DNA of 64,000 bases. Source: Solen grandis (lineage: Eukaryota > Mollusca > Bivalvia > Adapedonta > Solenidae). The translations under genes were made by a program, and so were the position numbers. A model generated the notes under the pieces. That model searched no databases. It was given only the letters and a program-made list of their open reading frames with translations, and was not told where the DNA came from. The stretch is from positions 39,413,514 through 39,477,513 of the forward strand of contig CM037794.1 of NCBI GenBank assembly GCA_021229015.1, in the 5' to 3' direction. Below, piece after piece: positions 10,491 through 24,200 of the stretch. Every line of letters starts with the position of its first letter. The stretch's first letter is position 1.

Positions 10491-11176
10491 TTCAAAGAAA
10501 AAAATCATAGAGGATAAAAAGAATATAAAAACATTTTTTTCAAATCTTTGTTTAATTTAAATAAAATTGATAAAATGACTAAACAGTTTAACATTTACTC
10601 ACATTTCACATCCAAGTAAATAAAAACAAAGGAAAGAAAAATTAAATACACTAAATAGTAACATTATCATAAATTTATGCCGGCTCTGCAGACTAAATAA
10701 TTATATAAAAAAAAAGGATATTTGGTTATAAAACAACCATTTGAACATATATGAATATTTATTGACTCTCTGTTCAGGCAATCATGTGATGTAAAATTAC
10801 GACACTTTAAAAAACTGAAATAACAGTCTTTCTTTTATTTTTGAACCTGAATAAGAATAGTGTGTTATATCAAATTGTTCCTTCTTTTTTTCCTTTTTAT
10901 ATTTGTTTAAAAAATGTTTTATGCATTTATATCTCTTAAGTAGCTATTATTAGTTGAAAGGTGTATAAATGTTCTTGCATTTTTTTAAAAATCTTTTGCA
11001 ATACCATCTGCATTTTGTACAGAAAAAAAATGCCCCTAACAGAGGTAGTAGTACTCATTTTTTTTCATGCATCCCCATTGCTCCAAACAAAACAACAATC
11101 ATTTATAAAATCTAGAATTTCCTACTAACATTATTATTTTGAGCATTTTAAGATCAAAGATTTCAATCAATAATAG

Positions 11177-11187
11177 TTTATTTTATT
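11177..11187 (-). terminator. Overlapping poly(A) signals of DARS2
   Basis: Two overlapping AATAAA hexamers on the minus strand (11182-11187 and 11177-11182), about 155 nt after the DARS2 stop codon at 11339-11341. This implies a short 3' UTR of roughly 170-190 nt. Confidence 0.7.
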
Positions 11188-11338
11188 TATAGTGCTAATA
11201 TATATGCATCAAGCACATCCATTTATCTGTAATCCGATATATTTTCTTTCTTGCATCTGATGCCAATATCTTGACCATTTTGATTTTGGCACCCTTTGAA
11301 ACAGGCCCTGATGAACTATCCTCACAGGAGTGTAAATA

Positions 11339-14300
11339 TCACGGTTTGACCTGTATATGGTAAGTGTCTAATTGTTCTTGAGGCACTGCGGCAGGTGCAT
11401 CACTCATTGGATCTCGCCCCTCCACTGTCTTTGGGAAGGCAATCACGTCCCGTATACTTGGAGAATCACACATTATCGCAAACAGACGATCCAGACCTGA
11501 AAATAATGAGTTACATACTAACTAGTGAATGGATATTTCTTCTAGTATTTACATACGTATTTAAATTAATGTACAGATAATCCAATAGTTAATCTACAAT
11601 ATCATGTGATCAATGATTGACCTGATGAACACAAAGAGAACATGAATATGTTTGTGCTTCTGTTTGTGGTCATGAATGGGAAATAATCTATTGACAATAG
11701 GGAAACTTATATTTTCTGTGCCATTAAATGGAATGGTGCATACATATCTTCTTAAATTAGAAATAAATTAAACAGGTACACATTTTAAAGTAATCTTCAA
11801 AATATAATGTATATTCAGGTGATGTTAAATTGCAATAAATATGTATATTTTCCAGAGGGAAATAATTCAATAAACATTTCAAGTCACTCTTTAACAACAT
11901 TTCTGCAAAAAATGCTTTTATCAAGGAAAAATAACAATAAAATATGGCAGCTATACAAAAGTTCACCATGTAGAGGCTGTTAAATGTTATTTTTCTTGAA
12001 ATAGGCTATTTATGCTTAAATTTTGTTATAAAGTGACTTTGTTAAATTTTGATACTGTAAAATCATTAATTTTCAATGCCATTAAATTTTGTTGATTATG
12101 TACCTAAGGGAATTTGGTGTGTACATTTATTTGTGGATCTATGTTCTAGAAAATGTGAGGTCTATATAAGAGACAAGTTTTCATTGGGTTTAATATTCGT
12201 GGATAAAACCCACCACAAAATCGACAAATTAATATTAGTGTCCCATAAAAATGAATAATTTCACAGTATGGAACATAATTTTTTTTCCACATTCAACCTT
12301 TCATGTTGCAGTACAACATTTAATAGCATCAGTAAGTGCACAATACCATCAAAGTTTTGAACTCACCCAGGGCTATACCACCATGAGGAGGGCATCCTGT
12401 TTTGAAAGCTTCCAGCAAGTGGTTCAGTTCACTTACATCTTCCTGTTATAACAAAATATATCATTCATTCATAGCTGATTGTATTTTTTTTTCAATTTTG
12501 ATGATAAAATTCGCAATATATTTATTAACCATCTATTCCGCAAAAAAAGTATTTTGATTATTTTTAATAGATAGATATATGAAAATATCATTTCTTCATA
12601 TAACATAATTTCATATACACAGAGTTGAAAGAAGTCACACATAAATACAATATCATCAATGTCAATATGGGACCTTTCTTCACCATTAGTGAATCTACTT
12701 ATCCTCTCTTTAACATTAAGAAGGGTGTACCATCTGCAACTGGCTACTTGCAGCCTTCTCACTTGAATCAAATTTCACACAAGAATTTTTCCTTGGAACA
12801 CATGTGTCGACTGCTTAAAGAAGTATGATGGAAAAAGTGTGAAAAAGTGTGACAAAGTAAGAAAGAAAGAAAGAAAGAAAGAAAAAAGACAGACAGATAG
12901 ACAGACAGAGAAGCGATCCCTATGTGTCACCTCTGCTTACATCAGGTGACACAGAGAGGGATGGAAGTAAGAATTATTGTAGAGGAATATCGTCTATATT
13001 TAACAGTTTCACTGATAAGGTACGTTTGATCGCCTACTCCTAAACCAAGTATTAATATGAAAATGCTTCCCGTGTCTTACCTTTAAAATCTGTTGTAGGA
13101 CGTATTTCTGGCGTTCTGTGTCGTGGATCCTTATTGACCCTCCGCCAATCTCATTTCCATTCAAAACTAGGTCATAGTGCTGACCTCTGACCTGAAAAAA
13201 CAGATTCTGGGTCATGTCACTGTTTACATACATATCAGCTAAATAAAAACAAGAAAGTCAGTAGAACTGACAGATGCTCCCCGAAGAACGTCATTGTTAC
13301 AAATAAGGCCTTGGTCAATGGGTGGGAGGATATGTTAAGGACCGGAATGGGATCAGCACATGCTTATCATGTATAGAATCCAGGTAATGTGCATCTCCTC
13401 TTGGTAATAAAGCTTCACATAAAAAGTTTTGTTGAAATCAAGCAGTTAGTTCCTGAGAAATAGTCTGGACAAGGAAAGTGTGACGGATGAACGAACGAAC
13501 GGATGGACAAAGCGGCGACTATATGCGTCACCTTCAGTGAGCATAAAAAAAGGTAAAAAAAAGCTCTTAACTCTCTAAACAGTAAACCATATTATATATT
13601 CTTGTTCCTTTTGATGAGACAGAAGATAAAATGGTAAATACTTTGGTGTCCCCCAAGATCACACAGGGGTCAGGCCCCACCCCCAAAATTTTACTAAGGA
13701 CCTTTCAGCTCAAAGCTGTTGAAATCCCCATTCCTAAATCATATCTATTCTCCTTATCAGATGAGATGTTTTACCAACTCTAATTTGGAGACTTAGTAAC
13801 AGTTTACTATTTAATATGATAATACGTGTTACTCATCAGATCTTTCATTGATTTTTTTAAAGTTTTTATACTACTAAAAATTAAGTCGTACATTTCAATG
13901 TGTGCTCATATCAAAGAGGTTAACCAACACTTGACATATGACTGGATATTTGAAATAGTGTATAATGGCCTAAACAACAATTAGCTGACATGATTATGAT
14001 TGACATTACTAGCATATTGAATTTTGTGGGGTTTTGTTTAAATGATATTTCCTGTTAAATTAGGCAAATGACATGAATATCAGTCAACAACATGGTAGTA
14101 GTGGCCATAACTCTCTTAAAAATTGAGGAACCAGGTCACGTCGACGATATGCGTATCTACTCTTGGTAATAAAGCTTCCCATAAAGTTTCATTGAATTCA
14201 AGCCATTAGTTCCTGAGAAATAGCCCGGACAAGAATCATTAACATAAATAAGCCAAAAAGTCAAGGGGCCATAACTCTGTGAAAAATTGAGGAACCAGGT

Positions 14301-17300
14301 CACGCCGACGATATGCATATCTACTCTTGGTGATAAAGCTTTCCATAAAGTTTTGTTGAATTCAAGCCATTAGTTCCTGAGAAATAGCCCGGACAAGAAT
14401 CATGCAATATGTACTATAGGCCGAAAAGTCAATGGGCCATAACTCTTTGAAAAATTTAGGAACCGGGTCATGCTGAGGATATGCGCATCTCCTCTTGGTA
14501 ATAAAGCTTCCCATAAAGTTTCGTTGAATTCAAGCCGTTAGTTCCTGAGAAATAGTCCGGACAAGGAAAGTGAGACGGACGAACGGACGGACGGACGAAG
14601 CGGCGACTATATGCGTCACCTTCGGTGAGCATAAAAAATAAAAACAAACAAGATGATTCTAGATTGCTAACCTGAGGCCTAAAAACAAATAAAACAACAA
14701 CAAAAATCAATAACAAACAGGCAAACTGAAAAACATGCATGTCAAATGAGACTTAGTGACCCAAACTACAGCAAATCACATGACTTTGATGTAAATCATA
14801 TATGACTGGCCCCTTTTCCTACAAGTCTATTTCTTTTAAAGGAATCAAACTTTTCAATAGCAATGAATTTTCAAAAGGACAGATTTGACGAACTTAACTG
14901 TTGTCAACAACATATATAGTTTTTTTACAGTATTATATTAAACATATTTATTCATCAAATATTATAACAACAATTAACATACATGTAATACAAAATAGAA
15001 TTAAACTGAAAGCTAATCTCCTCAGTATTCCCAATGCACCAAGGAATAACCCTCTATAGTGCATGACCAGTATAAAACATGATCAGCCTGCAGTGATTTT
15101 TATTTGTGAATTATGCCTTGTTTTCCCTTACCCCAAAATGATAAACTGTCCACCACCTATTGCCAAATTTTCGAAATAAAATCCTCTTTAAGCTCCATGA
15201 TATAAAGACATCAAGATTATGTCGCTAGGCTGTGCTGCCTTGTAAGGTTCCTCAGATTCATGCTTAAATTTTACAACAAATATTCTGATATGTGTGATGG
15301 ATAATAAATAAAGTTCTAACATATGCTGTAAGCTAATATGAGTGGTTGTTCAATTTAAATATGGCCAATAGAACAAAATTTAAAAAGCGATAGAAACAAG
15401 AGGCCCATGATGGCCCTAAATCGCTCACCTGAGATAAATAGGTTGACCCAAGGAACATCTGTACCAATTTATTTTAAAATCTGGCCAGTAGTTTTGAAGA
15501 AGATGATTTTTAAAGTTTTCATATTTTTTTTCTTTTTGTTGCCATGGCAACAAGAGTTCTATATGGATCAAGTTTATTTTAGGAACCTTTGTGAAGGTTG
15601 ACCCAAGGATCATCCCTGCCAAGTTTAATCAAATTCTTTCCAGTGGTTTCAGAGGAAATGTTAATTAAAGTTTTCCCTACATACATATAAGGCAAATAAG
15701 CCCCGTCCCTGGTGGCCATGGTTTTTACGGATCGGAAAAATTTTAGCAACTTTGGTAGAGGTTGACCCAAGGAACACCTGTACCAATTTATTTTAAAATC
15801 TGGCCAGTAGTTTTGAAGAAGATGATTTTTAAAGTTTTTTTTTTTTTTTTTGTTGCCATGGCAACCAGAGTTCTACATGGATCAAGTTTATTTTAGCAAC
15901 TTTTATGAAGGTTGACCCAAGGATCATCCCTGCCAAGTTTAATCAAATTCTGTCCAGTGGTTTCAGAGGAGATGTTGTTTAAAGGTTTCTCTATATACAT
16001 ATAAGGCAAATAAGCCCCGTCCCTGGTGGCCATGTTTTTTTACGGATCGGAATAATTTTAGCAACTTTGGTAGAGGTTGACCCAAGGAACATCTGTACCA
16101 ATTTATTTTAAAATCTGGCCAGTAGTTTTGAAGGAGATGATTTTTAAAGTTTTCAAATTATTTTCTTTTTGTTGCCATGGCAACCAGTTCTTCATGGATC
16201 AACTTTATTTTAGCAACTTTTGTAGAGCCTCACCCAAGGAACATTCCTGCCAAGTTTAATCAAATTCTGTTTAGCGGTTTCAGAGGAGATGTCGTTTAAA
16301 GCAAATTGTTGACGACGGACGACGCACAACGCACGACGACGGACGCCGGACGAAGGGCGATCACAAAAGCTCACCTTGAGCACTTTGTGCTCAGGTGAGC
16401 TAAAAATGATACAAATTGCACTGATGCAAAATCCACAGTCACTTATGGCAACATCAGATAACATTGAGCAATCCAATAACCATATGAAATTTTTCCGAAT
16501 GATCAGCCTTCTTATTTTCCCAACTTTGAACTTATCACACTGTTTTTTTCCCTAATTAGAAAGCCTAATATACATGTAGTATCAAACAACAACACCCCCC
16601 CCCAAAAAAAACAACAACAACAAAAAACCCCAACCAAAACATGGGACTGCAGGTTTTAAACAGGCTGCTACTGACAACTTACCTTTTGCGGGTCTGTGTA
16701 CAAAAGGTTATCATCCTCAGGGTGTACATTTGTGAATGGATGGTGAGCTGATTCTAGACCCTCTAGAAAAAAATTTCATTGGCAGTCAATTGGCTGAGCT
16801 CATTTACTCTTTGCACATATGCTAACTTCATAGGTTTAACTTTTGAAATCGCTACCCTGAATAGTGATGTTGTGTTGTGGAATGTGTCATGTGGTACCAC
16901 AAGCTCCTGCTTTGGGGATAACATGTTCTATATTTAACCAATTTTACTAAATTACTTTTATGAAAATAGCATTTTCCTGTGTAATGAGACCTGCACTTGT
17001 GAAGTTTATTTGTCAGGAAAAAAAGACTTCACCAACATTAATGAGGGGGAGTAGAAAATTATTTTCTTTTAATTTCTATGGATCATCTCTGGATTAGCTG
17101 CTCTAAATTCTTTTATAAAACCAGACTGGACAACAGGGCAGGACAACACATATGATTCCTATCTTTCACTTTGCGAAATACATGTATGAAAATAAGCTTA
17201 ACTTTACCTTCCTCTTCTTTTGGTAAAAACAAAGGAAAATCTTCAACCCATAGGAAGTTGTAGACATTTTTCTTTCGAATTTCAACACCTGAAAAAAAAA

Positions 17301-20300
17301 AAAAAAAATTTTAAGCACAATCATTGAAGTTATTCAGTTATTACACAATATGAATGTTTTTTGTCTACTCTTAACAATTTTTCCTGTTTAATAGGATCCT
17401 AATGTATCTCAAATTCTAGACAGTCTTCTTAACCCTTTCCCTTATGAATATTCATGTACAAGATTATGACTTCATGAATATTAATTGAAACAATGTATTT
17501 GTCTATGCCAAGCAGACTGTGCCGAAACACAGTTACATTCCTGTAAGAGCAAACAGGAGCTGTCTGATCTGGGTCTCCTCTGTTTGTGAGTATTTTCAAA
17601 ACTTAAAAAGGTTCAAAATCTCACTCTCTCATAACTATGGGGAATGTATAAACACTCTAGACAAAAATTACCAGTCAGTTTTTTTTTAAAACATTTTTTT
17701 AATTATTATTATAATTTATTTTTTTTTGCAAAAAAAAAATTTAAAAAAATTCATCTTTAACAAAAAGTAAAAATAAATAATTCAAGGAAATATATTTCAA
17801 CATTAATCATTTAATCATGTACAATTAATACTTGATAAATTTATTGCCAGAATGTAAATTATATGAAACAATGGAGTTTTCTTTGCTACTCAGATTATGT
17901 AGAATCTGAACAACAAAGTTGTAAGGAGCTGTCTGATCTGGGTCTCACCTTTGCCAATGTATCAAAGCATGTCGACACAAGGTAAAGGGATAACAAAAGA
18001 AAAGAACATTTTATAATAGTTTGTCCTTTGTAACTTTATTAATGTAATACAACAAACTAGTCAAAGACTGAGTTCCATTTCTTCATTTTATGTTAAAATG
18101 ATTGAGTTCAGTAAAAACTTTACCTGATTCTTCCACAACATCTGCTAATCGCGCCCTGATTTTTCCCAGACATTCAAACTGAAAGAGAAAACAATATTAT
18201 GGACATCAATATCATTAGCAAGAAATATCTACAAAAAAGTTATTCAGTGTTGATGGAGATTACAGCGAATAGCGAATGCAGAATGGTACAACAAATGGCG
18301 GAGTAAACATCATTGTAACAAAGTGTACTTTAACCATCAGGATGATGAATTAAACTATTATATACTGCAGATATCTATAATGCTTGGTCTGAAATAGGTC
18401 TCAATGTGCATCTATATTAATTATACATCTATATATTCATCAAAGAAACAGGAATCAGTCGGAATATTTTATTCATATTTTATTCAGCTGGTTTACGTCT
18501 CAGTACACAATGAAGAGTATGAGTAACCTTATTCTGTAAGTATTGGAATATCTACCGATAAAAATTGTTAAGACATTCATTTGGCACTGTCTTACGTAAT
18601 CATCCTTAATTAGGTCAATGGTGGGGTTAGACAGCTACACTTGCAACAATGCACTTGTGCATCTAATTTTTTTTATACAAACCACCATTTTCAACTTTTG
18701 GCATTTATTCTTATATGCTATGCTAGTGTGTACTATGAAGCTATTTGAATTGACCATTTTTTTTTATCCTTTAACTGCAAATGAGTCCAGTACCCCTTCT
18801 GTTTGTGAAAAATTATAGTTTCGTCAAAATTGTGAAAAAAAAAGACGGAATACCTTGCAGTTTTTCTGCAAAATGGTAAGGAATGGTTTATATTACAAGA
18901 AACTGAGATATTGTGGAAGAAAGAAAAAAAAAACAAAAAAAAAACTTTTGAAATTAATTCAGCTGAGTAGGAAGGGCTTAAACCATACCTCTAACAAAAA
19001 TACCATTTTGAATTGTGAATCAATATGGGTCCCTTCGAAATTGTGAATGGGCCCTGTTTCAGGAACTTGTTATAACAGGAAAAAAAAATCACTGTTATGA
19101 TATAAGCTCCTTTTTATGTCTTCATTATTATTTTGGCCCTCTCTTCCTTAACCCTTTCCCTCATAGAGGAAACCATGAAAAGACCTATGCGAACAACATA
19201 AAACCAGATCAGCCTGCGAGTAACTCGCAGGCTGATCAGGTTTTATGCTGTTCGCTGCTCCTCAGTGGTCTGGAAATGAGGATTTTGTAATTAAATTTGG
19301 TAAGGTTTAACTGTGGTTTTCTGCAGATCAGGCTTTATGTGGTACCTACTGAGTGCGTCAAAATGAGTCTATATGAGGGAAAGGGTTAAGTGATAGTATA
19401 AAAAGAACAACACTTACTGGGGTATATCCTTGACCAAATACAAGAAAAGCAGTACTATATGGCTGTAGTTTGAGCTCCGTTATAAAGGCCTGTTGAACAA
19501 TATGATTCGTTGGGGCAAAGAAGTTTCGGTTCAATGTCAAGGTGTTCTGTGCTCTTATAACTAGTATACGCACCTGAAAATATGGCACAGGTAAGCAAAC
19601 TGTGTATAAATAAAATCACAAAAAACAACAACAAAAAACAAGAGGGCCAAGATGGTCCTGTGTCACTCACCTGATTAAGAGGGCTGTGTTAGGCAAAATG
19701 ACAAAAAATCTGGCATCTAAAGTGTTTTTCTAACATTTGACTAAGTGGCCTACATTTTGATCCTACCTGAATTTGCACTCAACTGGGAATTCATGCAGTC
19801 ATCATTCATATTAAGTTTAATGAAAACTGGGGAAAAAATGTAGGCCTCTAGTGTGTCCACAAGATTTTCTAAAATTTGCCCTGGTGACCTACTTTTTGAC
19901 CCTATGTTGCCCAGTTTTGAATTCATCCGAGATTTGATGTAAACAAACATTCTGACTTCACAAGATTTTTCTAGATTTGCCTGGTGACCTAAATGTTAAC
20001 CCTAAGTGACACAATTTTAAACTTATCCAATATATCATTTAGACAAACATCCTGACCAAGTTTCATGAATATTGGGCCAAAACTGTGGCCTCTAGATGTT
20101 CACAAGGTTTTTCTAAGATTTGACCTGGTGACCTAGTTTTTGACCCCACATGACCCAATTTCGAACTCATCCGAGATATCATGTAGACAAACATCCTGAC
20201 CAAGTTTCATGAAGATTGGGCCAAAACTGTGGCCTCTAGAGTATTCACAAGCAATTGTTGACAACGGACGACGCATGACGGACGAAAGGCGATCACAAAA

Positions 20301-21188
20301 GCTCACCCGAGCACAAGTGCTCAGGTGAGCTAAAAATAATGAGGGTCAAGATTATACTGAGGTAAACAGTGGACCTTATTGCCTATACAAAATCCATGCA
20401 GAAGTACATGTACATTGTACAGCAAATTCATTTTAATTCCACACACAAAACTGAACTCATGGTCTGAATCCTGATGACCATAGCCCTATACAAGTCCATA
20501 TAAAATCAAATAACCCTGGAAAGGCCAATTTTGACCCCAAAGCCATGATTTGAAGAAACTAGGAAGAGATCTACCAGGTCATGTCACAAACAAAATATCT
20601 CAACTTCAGGCCTTGTGATTTCTTATGCTTTTTCTATGTAAGTCTACCAGTGACCCCTGGGTGGGCCATTTTTGACCCCAAGGACATGACTTTTAGAGGC
20701 CCTCTTGGCCATGTTACACATCAAATACCTTAACTCTTGGATTTGTGGTTTTTGACAAGGTGTATGTTTTTATAAGTTTTCGCTATGTAAGTCTGTAAAA
20801 TCAAGTGACACCTGGGTCAATTTTGACCCAAGGTAATGATTTGAACAAAGTTGGTTGAGGGTGACTCGATAATGTTAAACATCATAAACCTGACCTCAAA
20901 GCCTCACAGTTTTGGAAATTTTTATTTCAAAAAGTCTTTTTTAAAAATCAACTTTTAGATTTTGTGGCCAACTGTTTTAGTCGATCAAATTAATTTGAAA
21001 TTTTTGTTAGAGGGCCTCAAAAGGGTCAATCCTGTGAAGTTTGGTCAAAATCCAATGAGTGGTTTATGAGATGATGTTTTAAGGAAACTGTTGACAATGG
21101 ACAAAGGGCCATCCTAAAATCTCACCATAAGCACAACTACTCAGGTGAGCTAAAAAAGAATTTATAAATATGAGTAATTATATTCAAA

Positions 21189-21223
<35 letters not shown>

Positions 21224-24200
21224 AAATTATTACTGCTTAATCGATGGTTTCTGAGGAAATGAAGCAAATTATTAATGAGGGAAGAAGCTAGAAGACTGAC
21301 AATGGAGGCAAGAAAACAAATGCAATTCACCTTCAGAATGACATGCTTTACCAAACTTGAACTATCACTTAACCCTTCCCTCATATAGACTCATTTTGGC
21401 GCACTCAATAGGTACCACATAAAGCCTGATCTGCAGAAAACCACAGTTAAACCTTACCAAATTTAATTGTAAAATCCTCATTTCCAGAACACTGAGGAGC
21501 AGCGAACAGCATAGAACCTGATCAGCCTGCGAGTTACTCGCAGGCTGATCTGGTTTTATGCTGTTCGCATAGGTCTTTTCATGGTTTCCTCTATGAGGGA
21601 AAGGGTTAAAGTGATTAATATCCTCACAGCACACTTTGACACAGAACAGGGAGCCTTATAGCTCTGACAAGCTATTTTGAGCAAATCCTTTGTCAAAAGG
21701 GGGTCATAACTGATTAAAAAATGTACGGGTTTTGCTCAAAGTCAAACTTGGCTTTCATTTAATTTAGATTGACATGCTTACCAAACATTACCTACATCTT
21801 TAAGTTGGACAAGGTATTTTGGCAAATTCTAAGTGAAAAAGGGACCATACCTAAGTATTTTCCTAAATTCAAACCTGGCCTTCATTTTACTGAGATACAG
21901 TAAAATGTCCCTTTAAGACCACCTCCGAATTAAGACCACCTCCGAATAAAGACCACTTCCGAATTAAGACAACTTGCTATTAATACCCTTTTTGGAACCA
22001 AACAGTTATCAGTACTGTCCTGACTATATTTAGTAAAATTCCCCATTAAGACTACCCCAGTTTAGACCACTCTTTGCTGGAACTGATGCTGGTCTAATTA
22101 GCAAGGTTTTACTGCAATTTGATCTAAATTTGTATATTGACACATCCAAGGCTTATCACTGTTTAGGTGCCCCGTGTACAAAGGAGCAAAGAAGGGTGTA
22201 ATACATGTGTCAGCTACATTATATTCTTGTCATTTGTATTAACTGTGTCACTTTACTGAAGATTATGAAATAGTACAGTCAAACTTCTTGTATTACTAGT
22301 CACCTCTGAATATCAGCCAACCTGTGAACAAGGGCCAGTGACTGAATTCCAAGCACTAAATTGACAGAGAATTTAACCTCCTAATAACAACAACCTCCAG
22401 ATAAAGGCCAGTCTTCAGTTTCCCTTGAATGGCCTTTGTTCACAGGTTCTACTGTAAATGGAATCTGAAACATCACAGGACCTTAAACTCATATATCATG
22501 CTCAAGTCAGTATACAGAACCTGTATAGTTTTTGAGAACACAAGTAATGAAGTGAGTAAATCATTGTAACTTACGTCTTGATCACCCATGAGTTTCTTAA
22601 CATCTTTTACTATTTTGGTTACTTTTTGGTTACTGAGATTCCACTGAAAGAGAAAAAAACAAAAAAGTGCTAGAATTGACAGAAATAAGAAAAACAAAGA
22701 CTGTAATTGACACAAAAGAGAAAGAAAAAGATTATTGACAGAAATTATAATCAAGAGGGCCAAGATGGCCCTGAAGACACTCACCTGAGAAATATCGCCT
22801 TCACTGCCTAAAGCAGAGTTGTACCGAATACATAATCCATGCAGAAATATGGCAAGATCATTTCAATTCCACAAACCAAGCAGTATATGTGATAAAAATA
22901 TGAAGGTTGAAGCAATAAAAATCCTCAGTAATTTTAAAAGGGCCATAACTTCTGACCTAAATGGCTGATATAAGCCCTTCTTGATTTTGGCAAGGGAGTA
23001 CGGCTATAAACATAAATTATCATGAAGTTTGAAGGTGATTGCTGAAAAAATGGAAATGTTAGAGTGAAATCTGGCATTTTTCTTTTTAATTTCAAAATGC
23101 CAAAACTCCTAAACTTATTTCAGACATTATCAAATATGGTCGCTAGATTATGGAAATAAACATTGTCATAAAGTTTGAAGATGATTGTTTAAGAAGTGAA
23201 GATGCTAGAGTGGAAACAAAGTGAAATCTGGCATTCTTTAATATTAAAAGGGGAATAATTCCTGTCCTTTTTATGATATTCTGACCTGAAACACATTTAT
23301 ACTTATATTTGTGTAATATGAATGAAGTGTTCCTTAAAGCACGAATCAGGTGCTGAAAGAAATATCATGGAAAGAGTGTGAAAGACAAAGTGTGACAGAT
23401 GGACAGTTTACAAAGGAGTGATCCCTATAAGTCACTTCTGCTTAGCCTTACACAAGGTGACACAAAAATGAACAATACCACAATGTAAGCAGTGCAAGTA
23501 TAACATAACAGGTCAAGATGTAAATGTCCTTTATAATCCAGAATCCTCTCTTACCCAGACTTTTTTATCGGTCCAGAAAGTTTCCAGTTTAGGGAGTTAT
23601 CACTGTATTTATGTCTCAGCACTTTTCATAGGGTTTAACCTCTTATCACTGCCCATCAGGACCATACAGATAAAAAGTTACATATACATGCTTGAATGTA
23701 AGTATAGGTAGTTAAGACATGTCCCAATAATCATATGCATGTACCAATTATCCTATGTATGTCCCAATAATCATATGCATGTACCAATTATCCTATGTAT
23801 GTACCAATTATCATATGCATGTAACACTTATCATATGCATGTAACACTTATCCTATGTATGTTCCAATTATCATATGCATGTACCAATTATCCTATGCAT
23901 GTACCAATTATCATATGCATGTAACACTTATCATATGCATGTAACACTTATCCTATGTATGTTCCAATTATCATATGCATGTAACACTTATCCTATGTAT
24001 GTACCAATTATCCTATGTATGTTCCAATTATGTGTGTAACACTTATCCTATGTATGTACCAATTATCCTATGTATGTTCCAATTATCATATGCATGTATC
24101 AATTATCCTATGTATGTACCAATTATCATATGCATGTACCAATTATCCTATGTATGTTCCAATTATCATATGCATGTAAATACCTTGTAGTACCAATTTA

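Noticed and set aside
16383..16403. Classic Helitron 3' end (hairpin followed by CTAA) as a firm call
   Set aside because: GAGCACTTTGTGCTC then GGTGAGCTAA fits a hairpin plus CTRR, but the 5' end does not start TC and the A/T target rule is not evident. I kept it as a Helentron-like hypothesis only.
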